27,919 nucleotides of DNA, taken from contig DBXA01000139.1 in assembly GCA_002309235.1 (NCBI GenBank), positions 12,382 to 40,300 on the forward strand, in the 5' to 3' direction. A model generated the notes under the pieces. That model searched no databases, was not told where the DNA came from, and saw only the letters and a program-made list of their open reading frames with translations. Positions within the stretch are counted from its first letter, which is position 1, and each line of letters starts with the position of its first letter. A program made the position numbers and the translations under genes. This document shows, in pieces, positions 21,963 through 27,919 of the stretch. Origin of the DNA: Christensenella sp. UBA1224. GTDB lineage: Bacteria; Bacillota; Clostridia; Christensenellales; Aristaeellaceae.

Positions 21963-24530
21963 ATGATCATCTCTAATATCAGGATACAGCACCTGACAAA
22001 CCCGGTGGGCTGGGATGTGCGCAGGCCAAATATCTCCTGGACGACAGAGGACGCGAAGGGGACCAGGCAGAAATGGGCGAAGGTAGAGATATCCGAAGCG
22101 GGGACATGTGTTTTCTCTGAGGAAGGGGAGGAGCTTTCCTCCCTGTCCGTCGCCGCGGATATCGACCTCAAGCCCCGCACGAGATACGATGTCACCGTTA
22201 CGGTGGAGGATGAAACGGGAGACAGGGCCTCCGGCACCGCGTTCTTCGAGACCGGCAAGGCCGGTGAGGAATGGCGCGCAAAGTGGATAACCGCTCCTTT
22301 TGAGAAGGATGTGCACCCTGTCATCACGTATAAAATGCACCTTCCCGCAAAGCCGGTAAAGGGGCGCTTGTACGGCGTGGGATTCGGCATCTGCGAGATC
22401 ACCGTCAACGGACGAAGGGCATCCAGTGAAGTGCTCGCGCCTTTCTATAACGATTACAACAACTGGATACAGGCCGAGACATACGATATCACGGATCTCC
22501 TGCGCCAGGGCGAGAATACGGTGGAATGCTCCCTGGGCAAGGGCTGGTACATGGGCCGCTTCGGCTTCGGCGCGGGCGGAAAGGAAATGTACGGCTCCCG
22601 TATGAAGCTGCTGCTGGAGGGCCATGCCGCTCTTGAGGATGGAACGGAGGCCTCGTTTGCGACAGGCGAGGGCGAATGGCTGTGCAAGAGATCTGAGACG
22701 GTCGACAGCAGCATCTACGACGGGGAAGTCATCGATATGACGCTGGACCCGGGCGAAAGCGTGCCTGCCCTCGTCTGTGAAGCGCCGGAGGGCCCTGTAA
22801 CGGATCGCCTTTCCCCTCCCGTACATATCGTGGAGCGCCTGGCAGGCGCAAAGCTGATCCTTACCCCCAAGGGGGAGAGGGTGCTCGATTTCGGACAGGT
22901 CATGACGGGCTGGGTGGAATTCCTCTGCGAGGCGCCCAAAGGGACGAAGGTATACCTGCAGTACGGAGAGCTTTTGCAGGATGAATGCTTCTACCGCGAG
23001 AACCTGCGCAGCGCCCTGGCGGAATTCACTTATATCTCGGACGGAGAGAGGCGCCTTGTACGGCCCAGGTTCACATTCTACGGCTTCCGCTACGTGAAGG
23101 TGGAGGGCCTGGATTACGTCGACCCGCGGGCGTTCACCGCCTGTGTGATCCATTCCGATGTCCCCTTCACGGGCAGTATAAAGATGGGCAATGCGAAGCT
23201 TGACAGGCTGTTCGAGAACGCCTTCTGGAGCCAGAGGGGCAATTTCCTGGATACCCCTACGGACTGCCCGCAGAGGGATGAGCGCATGGGCTGGACGGGC
23301 GATGCCCAGGTATTCGCGCCTACGGCCTGCTACAACATGTACACGCCTGCCTTCTACAGGAAGTACCTGCATGATATGCTTTTGGAGCAGAGGAAGCTGG
23401 ACGGAAGCGTCCCCTTTGTGGTGCCGGATGTCTTATCGGTGCTTCACAGGTTTGAGGAAGGCCCGCACGGCGAACACGGCTCCTGCGCCTGGGCGGACGC
23501 TGCGAGCGTGATCCCCTGGACGGTATACCGCTTCTACGGGGATAAGGAGCTTTTGAAAGAAGAATATGAGAATATGACGCTCTGGGCAGAGTGGATCCAC
23601 CGGCAGGACGAAGGGGATTTCCTCTGGAGAAAGGGCTTCCATTTCGCGGACTGGCTTGCCCTTGACAACCCCGATAAGGGATCCTCCTTTGGGGGGACCG
23701 ACCCCTATTATATCGCCTCGGTCTATTATTATTACACCACCCTCCTGTGCGCCAAAGCCGCAAAAGTGCTGGGATATCTGACGGATGAGGGAAAATACGC
23801 TTCCCGCGCTTCCTCCATTGCGGATGCGATACGCAGAGAGTATTTCACACCCACCGGCAGGATAGCCGTACCCACCCAGACGGCCATGGCCCTTTCACTT
23901 TATTTCGATATCGCGCCTGACCCGGAGAGGACGGCGCGGGACCTGTGCGCGAAGCTCGAGGAGAGGAAGGTGCACCTGGATACGGGCTTTGTGGGCACGT
24001 ATTTCCTGCTGCCGGTGCTCACGAAGATCGGCAGGAACGACCTGGCAGTGCAGCTGCTCCTCAACGAGGATTACCCGAGTTGGCTCTACGAGGTCAACAT
24101 GGGAGCCACCACGATCTGGGAGCGCTGGAACAGCGTGCTGCCGGACGGGCACGTTTCCGATACCGGCATGAACAGCATGAACCACTATGCTTACGGGAGC
24201 GTGATGGAATGGGTCTATTCCGTACTGTGCGGCTTGAAGCCCTCAGAGGACGGGGCAGGCTTCAAAAAGGCGGTCATCAGGCCCTATGCCGATAAGCGGC
24301 TTCACGGCATCAAGTGCGAATACCTTTCCGCCGCGGGGCGCTACCGTTCCGCCTGGGAGAGGCGCGAGGGCAGCATCCTCTATCACGTGGAGGTACCCTT
24401 TGACGCAAATGCGGAATTCATCCCCCCGGATGAGAAAGCCCTGATCACCGTGAACGGAAAAGAGACGAAGGGAAGGCAGACGCTCTTGTGCGGTGCGTAC
24501 GACATCGTCTGCCCGGACCCGGAAGCGTAA
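21963..24530 (+). CDS. GH78 alpha-L-rhamnosidase
   Basis: An 855-residue glycosidase that removes terminal alpha-L-rhamnose. The family order is present: an N-terminal beta domain starting ISNIRIQHLTNPVGWDV, a carbohydrate-binding jelly-roll region (about 105-270) including GFGICEITVNGRR, then the (alpha/alpha)6 barrel with DCPQRDERMGWTGDAQVF at 434-451, which carries the catalytic acid, and GATTIWERWNS with the likely general base E720. A C-terminal beta domain follows. No signal peptide, so it acts in the cytoplasm. The start at 21963 has AAAGGGG upstream. It is the last gene of the AraC operon and ends 20 bp before a terminator shared with the opposing GH2 gene. Confidence 0.95.
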   Translation: MIISNIRIQHLTNPVGWDVRRPNISWTTEDAKGTRQKWAKVEISEAGTCVFSEEGEELSSLSVAADIDLKPRTRYDVTVTVEDETGDRASGTAFFETGKAGEEWRAKWITAPFEKDVHPVITYKMHLPAKPVKGRLYGVGFGICEITVNGRRASSEVLAPFYNDYNNWIQAETYDITDLLRQGENTVECSLGKGWYMGRFGFGAGGKEMYGSRMKLLLEGHAALEDGTEASFATGEGEWLCKRSETVDSSIYDGEVIDMTLDPGESVPALVCEAPEGPVTDRLSPPVHIVERLAGAKLILTPKGERVLDFGQVMTGWVEFLCEAPKGTKVYLQYGELLQDECFYRENLRSALAEFTYISDGERRLVRPRFTFYGFRYVKVEGLDYVDPRAFTACVIHSDVPFTGSIKMGNAKLDRLFENAFWSQRGNFLDTPTDCPQRDERMGWTGDAQVFAPTACYNMYTPAFYRKYLHDMLLEQRKLDGSVPFVVPDVLSVLHRFEEGPHGEHGSCAWADAASVIPWTVYRFYGDKELLKEEYENMTLWAEWIHRQDEGDFLWRKGFHFADWLALDNPDKGSSFGGTDPYYIASVYYYYTTLLCAKAAKVLGYLTDEGKYASRASSIADAIRREYFTPTGRIAVPTQTAMALSLYFDIAPDPERTARDLCAKLEERKVHLDTGFVGTYFLLPVLTKIGRNDLAVQLLLNEDYPSWLYEVNMGATTIWERWNSVLPDGHVSDTGMNSMNHYAYGSVMEWVYSVLCGLKPSEDGAGFKKAVIRPYADKRLHGIKCEYLSAAGRYRSAWERREGSILYHVEVPFDANAEFIPPDEKALITVNGKETKGRQTLLCGAYDIVCPDPEA

Positions 24531-24549
24531 CGATCGACAACAGAAAACA

Positions 24550-24587
24550 GCCGCCCGCCGGGATGCCCCGGCAGGCGGCCTTTGTTT
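24550..24587. terminator. Bidirectional terminator between the convergent GH78 and GH2 genes
   Basis: GCCGCC-C-GCCGGG paired with CCCGGC-A-GGCGGC forms a 12-bp stem with one mismatch and an ATGC loop (24550-24579). It is followed by CTTTGTTT on the plus strand and by TGTTTTCTG on the minus strand, so it can serve both operons in the 74-bp gap. Confidence 0.88.
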
Positions 24588-24604
24588 ACCGTTCGTTCAG
24601 GTTA

Positions 24605-27019
24605 TCATTCGGCGCAGAAGGTGCAGACGGCGGCGGGCAGCCCGTTCGCTGTGACGGCAAGCTCTATTATTCCGCCTTCGCGCGCCGCGCGCACGGCGAT
24701 CAGGGCGCGTCCGTTCCAGGTAAAGCGGCGGCCGGTGCCGAAATCCTCCGTCGTCTTGGGATTTCCGGAGCCGAAGCCCGCAAGGCGACCCGCCCCGGAG
24801 ACCGTGGCGTTGAGCTCGACCGGCGCATCGGTGACCGGTATGCCATTCTCATCCTGCAATTCGGCTGTCACGAAGCACAGGTCCATACCGTCTGCCGTGA
24901 TGACGGGCCTGTCGGGCGTGAGCACGATCTTTGCGGCTCTTCCGGAGGTAAGGATGCAGTCCCTTGCGACCTCCTTCCCATCCTTCCAGGCAACGGCCTC
25001 TGCCTTGCCCGGCTCGTAGGGCACGGTGCAGAAGGCCTTGAGCTTTTCGACCTTTGCCTTTCCCTTGCTGACGCCGTTCACGAGGAATTCCACCCAATCG
25101 CAATCGGCGTAGGCTTCCAGCTGCACATCCTTTCCGATGTACCGATCGTCCCAGGTCCAGTTCTTCTTTACATCCGCCCAGTGCCAGCCCATGCCGTAGT
25201 AGGGCTTGCCCGTATGCTCCGGATCCGTGGTGAAGAGGTGGATGCCGTCATCCAGCCCCCAGAGGATCTTGCGGAAGTAGCTCTGCGGGCGGCGGTCGCC
25301 GGAAAGATCCATATCCCCCTGGAAGCAGCTGAGCCACGGCCAGGAGCCGATCAGCCCGCGTATGGTCTCCTTATCCGGATCCCAGATGACGCGGCCGGCG
25401 CCTGCCTCGCCCAGGTTGTCATAGGCGGTCCAGATGAAATCGCCGATGACATTGCTGTTGCGCTCCACGGCCTTCCAGTAATCATAGGTGTCGTAGGAAT
25501 GGGTCTCCGTCGCGTGGATCACGCGGCCGGGGAAGCGTTCCCTGTCGCTTTCGTAGCGGGCGTACATGTAATTGTAGCCCACGATATCCAGGGCGTCGAT
25601 ATAGGGCTCTGTCTGCTCTCCCCAGTAATCATGCCCATTGAGCGTGCGCACTTGCTGCTTGTAGTCCTCCGCACTGGAGATAGGCGCGCGCATAGGAAGT
25701 CCCGGGGCCTTTCCCTCGAGCTCCGGCGGGGCATCGTATCTGCCGTTCAGAGCGCTTGTCACCGGGCGAGTGGGATCCAGGGAGCGCACGAGATCAGCCT
25801 GCTTTTTTGCCCAGGCAGGGCCGTCGGATTTGCCTGTGGCCTCCGGTATCTCGTTGCCGATGGACCAGCCGTACACGCAGGGATGGTTCCTGTCGCGCTT
25901 TACCATGCTCTCGGTATCGAACTCCCACCATTTGGGGAAGAAGAGGTGGTAATCCAGGGCGTTCTTGCCCATCGTCCACATATCGAAGGATTCATCCAGC
26001 ACAAGCATACCTAATCTGTCGCAGACATCGAGCATGGCCTGGGAGGGCGGGTTATGGGCGCAGCGCACGGCGTTGTAGCCCGCGTCCTTGAGGATCTGTA
26101 TCTTGCGCTCCTCCGCGCGGGGGAAGGAGCAGGCGCCCAGCAGGGTATTATCGTGGTGGATGCAGCCGCCGCGCAGCTTGATCTCTTTCCCGTTGAGGCG
26201 GAAGCCATGGTCAAAATCGATCTCGATCGTGCGGATGCCGAACTTGGTATCGAATACATCCGTCTCTTCGCCGCAGGCGAAGACCTTTGCCTCCAGGGTG
26301 TAGAGGTTCGGAGCGTCCACATCCCATAAGGCGGGGTTTTCGACCGTCATTTCCGCCGAGAAGGGGGTATCGCCCGTTCCGAGGGACAGCGCGACTTCGG
26401 CGGAAGCGGCCTCGCAGCCGCATTTGCCCTTTACGGATAAGGCGATCTTCCCCTCACAGGGAGCGCCGGTATTGGTCACCTTTCCCTCGACTTTCACGAG
26501 GGCTTTTTCCCCGGATACCTGAGGTGTGGTGATGAAGCATTCCCAGGGATGGATGTAGGCGCGGCCCGCGGTATAGATATCCACCTGGCGGTAAAGGCCG
26601 CCGCCTGCGTACCAGCGGGAATTGGGCTGTACGGAGGAGGTGACCACGGACAGGTGGTTTTCGAAATCTCCCTTGCGCAGTTTGCCCGTCAGGTCTACGA
26701 AAAAGGCGGTGTAGCCGTAGGGATGGTGGAAGAGCAGATCCCCGTTGAGGGAGACCTCCGCGTTCATATAGGCGCCGTCGATGCCGAGGAAGACGGTCTT
26801 TCCCTCCCATTCGGCGGGAGTCTTGAAATCCTTCTTGTAGGTGGCTTCGCCGCCGGGGATAAAGCCGGAGGACGCGCCGGAGGGGGTATTCGGGTCCCTG
26901 TGCTTGTTGAGGCAGAAATCATCGGGCAGGTCCACTTTCACGGAGCTTGCGGGGGGACCGAAATGGCGCTGACGCCCGTCCGTGCGCAGCCAGTCAAAGC
27001 TGAAGGGGATGCGTTTCAT
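24605..27019 (-). CDS. GH2 glycoside hydrolase (beta-galactosidase/beta-glucuronidase family)
   Basis: An 804-residue glycosidase. A sugar-binding domain (FKTPAEWEGKTVFLGIDGAY, about 65-84), an Ig-like domain and the TIM barrel are seen in order. GWSIGNEIPE puts the acid/base glutamate at E390, and HATETHS puts the nucleophile at about E505. The C-terminal half adds domains common in the larger gut GH2 enzymes (VTAELQDENGIPVTDAPVEL is a typical C-terminal beta-sandwich segment). The group includes galactosidases, glucuronidases, mannosidases and galacturonidases; activity cannot be assigned. No signal peptide. The ATG at 27019 matches the domain start; an ATG 33 bp upstream lies before the ribosome site (AAAGGAG). 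It is transcribed alone from a consensus promoter and converges with the GH78 operon. Confidence 0.93.
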   Translation of the reverse strand: MKRIPFSFDWLRTDGRQRHFGPPASSVKVDLPDDFCLNKHRDPNTPSGASSGFIPGGEATYKKDFKTPAEWEGKTVFLGIDGAYMNAEVSLNGDLLFHHPYGYTAFFVDLTGKLRKGDFENHLSVVTSSVQPNSRWYAGGGLYRQVDIYTAGRAYIHPWECFITTPQVSGEKALVKVEGKVTNTGAPCEGKIALSVKGKCGCEAASAEVALSLGTGDTPFSAEMTVENPALWDVDAPNLYTLEAKVFACGEETDVFDTKFGIRTIEIDFDHGFRLNGKEIKLRGGCIHHDNTLLGACSFPRAEERKIQILKDAGYNAVRCAHNPPSQAMLDVCDRLGMLVLDESFDMWTMGKNALDYHLFFPKWWEFDTESMVKRDRNHPCVYGWSIGNEIPEATGKSDGPAWAKKQADLVRSLDPTRPVTSALNGRYDAPPELEGKAPGLPMRAPISSAEDYKQQVRTLNGHDYWGEQTEPYIDALDIVGYNYMYARYESDRERFPGRVIHATETHSYDTYDYWKAVERNSNVIGDFIWTAYDNLGEAGAGRVIWDPDKETIRGLIGSWPWLSCFQGDMDLSGDRRPQSYFRKILWGLDDGIHLFTTDPEHTGKPYYGMGWHWADVKKNWTWDDRYIGKDVQLEAYADCDWVEFLVNGVSKGKAKVEKLKAFCTVPYEPGKAEAVAWKDGKEVARDCILTSGRAAKIVLTPDRPVITADGMDLCFVTAELQDENGIPVTDAPVELNATVSGAGRLAGFGSGNPKTTEDFGTGRRFTWNGRALIAVRAAREGGIIELAVTANGLPAAVCTFCAE

Positions 27020-27076
27020 AAGGCGGATCTTCTCCTTTCCGGGGCGGCTCATCTTTTCCTGCCGCCATGCGGTTTT

Positions 27077-27105
27077 ATTTTATCGGAAACGGGTTTGCCT
27101 GTCAA
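27077..27105 (-). promoter_or_regulatory. Consensus sigma-A promoter of the GH2 gene
   Basis: On the minus strand a perfect TTGACA (27100-27105), a 17-bp spacer and TAAAAT (27077-27082) lie about 58 bp before the GH2 start, immediately after the terminator of the upstream isomerase gene. This near-perfect promoter suggests repression rather than activation as the main control. Confidence 0.85.
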
Positions 27106-27122
27106 TCCCGCCCCCGGGGACG

Positions 27123-27154
27123 AAAAAAGGCAGCGCCTCGTGAAAAGCGCTGCC
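27123..27154 (-). terminator. Intrinsic terminator after the right-edge isomerase gene
   Basis: On the minus strand a perfect 8-bp stem GGCAGCGC with GCGCTGCC and a 10-nt loop is followed by TTTTTT, starting 19 bp after the isomerase stop. It separates that gene from GH2. Confidence 0.92.
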
Positions 27155-27172
27155 CCGGAAAAACGGATGGGA

Positions 27173-27919
27173 TCAATAGTCGATGCTCTTTAAGTATTCG
27201 CGGCTCATCCTGGCGGCCTCCAGCGGAGGACGGCCGACGGAGAGATCCTGCTCGACGATGAAGATCTCCGCCCCGCATTCGATGCAGGAAGCGATGATCG
27301 GCGGGAAGTCCTGGCAGCCATGGCCGACCGGGCGGAACTCGAAAGCGATATCGGAGGAATCGGCTGCGGTGCCGTCATCCTTGCCGTCCGCCTGAATGAG
27401 GGCATAGGGCTGCTTGCCGCCCTTCTTGCCCACGTAATCCTTCAGGTGCACGACGTGGCAGCGGCCCTTGTAGGCCTTGACGAACTCGGCGGGATCCTGC
27501 CCCGCGTACTTGACCCAGCACATATCGAATTCGGTCTCCAGGATATCGGCGGGGATGGCATCGTAGATGAACTGGATGCCGAACTGGCCGGAAATGGTGA
27601 TGAACTCAAAATCGTGGTTATGGTAGAGGAGCTGTATGCCGCCGGCCTTGCAGAGCTTGCCGAAGATGCCGATGTTGCGCAGCGCCTCGGCGAACTTGGG
27701 GCCGCCGGGCCTGTGCTCTTCGCCGAGGAAGGGAACGGCGATATACTTGCAGCCTATGGTCTGATGGTAGGCGATAGTGCCGAACATATCGGCGACAAAG
27801 GAATCGTAGGGGACATGGCTTGAGATGGCGCAGAGGCCTGTCTCATCCAGCATGGCCTTGACTTCCTCGGCGGTGTGGCCGTAGAAGCCGGCGAACTCCA
27901 CGCCGTCATAGCCCATGGC
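27173..27919 (-). CDS. Sugar phosphate isomerase/epimerase family TIM-barrel protein, N-terminus cut by window edge
   Basis: The 248 C-terminal residues seen belong to the xylose-isomerase-like barrel superfamily. YHNHDFEF, ETEFDMCWVKYAG, HVVHLKDYVG and EIFIVEQDLS give the metal-site and active-site segments in the usual order. The first visible segment, MGYDGVEFAGFYG, corresponds to the end of the first helix and second strand, so roughly 20-30 residues are missing and the ATG at 27916 is internal. It ends with REYLKSIDY, a common C-terminus of gut-bacterial 3-keto-glycoside/sugar isomerase proteins. It is the third isomerase of this superfamily in the window, again next to a glycosidase gene. 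Substrate unknown. Confidence 0.9.
   Translation of the reverse strand, partial: AMGYDGVEFAGFYGHTAEEVKAMLDETGLCAISSHVPYDSFVADMFGTIAYHQTIGCKYIAVPFLGEEHRPGGPKFAEALRNIGIFGKLCKAGGIQLLYHNHDFEFITISGQFGIQFIYDAIPADILETEFDMCWVKYAGQDPAEFVKAYKGRCHVVHLKDYVGKKGGKQPYALIQADGKDDGTAADSSDIAFEFRPVGHGCQDFPPIIASCIECGAEIFIVEQDLSVGRPPLEAARMSREYLKSIDY

Noticed and set aside
21945..23372. 475-codon minus-strand open frame opposite GH78
   Set aside because: Antisense shadow; the GH78 motifs DCPQRDER and IWERWN on the plus strand are decisive.
24488..26014. 508-codon plus-strand open frame opposite GH2
   Set aside because: Overlaps the GH78 end and terminator and is antisense to GH2, which has clear catalytic motifs. 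GC-rich third positions explain the open frame.

Overview
The window looks like a piece of a Clostridia-type Firmicutes chromosome, moderately GC-rich and probably from a gut or rumen carbohydrate fermenter. The reasons are a chromosomal soj/spo0J-type parAB pair, a canonical T-box leader, strong AGGAGG-type ribosome sites, sigma-A promoters with 17-bp spacers, CUT1 sugar-transport genes without their own ATPase, and many monocistronic glycan enzymes. No phage gene, transposase, CRISPR array, rRNA or tRNA was seen.

Region 1 (1-3800, minus strand): the 5' end of parB (cut by the window edge), parA with its own promoter, then a fusion protein that joins an XRE-type helix-turn-helix, a cupin and a complete acyl-CoA synthetase. 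This fusion gene is preceded by a full T-box riboswitch with promoter, stem I, antiterminator and terminator. The T-box/fusion pair is the most unusual thing in the window.

Region 2 (3900-11200): a divergent three-gene sugar ABC importer (two permeases, then the binding protein) closed by a terminator; a GNAT acetyltransferase; a convergent GH39-type glycosidase; then a probable operon of a calcineurin-like phosphoesterase and azlC-azlD (branched-chain amino acid exporter).

Region 3 (11200-14850): a small possible AAA-ATPase remnant, a two-gene unit (TIM-barrel isomerase plus UlaG-like metallo-beta-lactamase-fold hydrolase, overlapping by 4 bp), a 590-bp stretch without a convincing gene, and an unrecognised gene broken by a one-base shift in a run of eight A residues.

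Region 4 (14844-27919): oligoendopeptidase F with its own promoter; a Gfo/Idh/MocA dehydrogenase with a TIM-barrel isomerase; and, divergent from these, an operon of AraC regulator, SAM methyltransferase, Cys-type sulfatase and GH78 alpha-L-rhamnosidase. This operon converges on a GH2 glycosidase through a shared terminator, and a further isomerase runs off the right edge. None of the glycosidases nor the sulfatase has a signal peptide, so the inferred scheme is import of short, rhamnose-containing, sulfated or otherwise decorated oligosaccharides, intracellular trimming (sulfatase, GH78, GH2, GH39), and oxidation/epimerisation of the released sugars by the Gfo/Idh and isomerase pairs. The exact glycan cannot be read from sequence alone.
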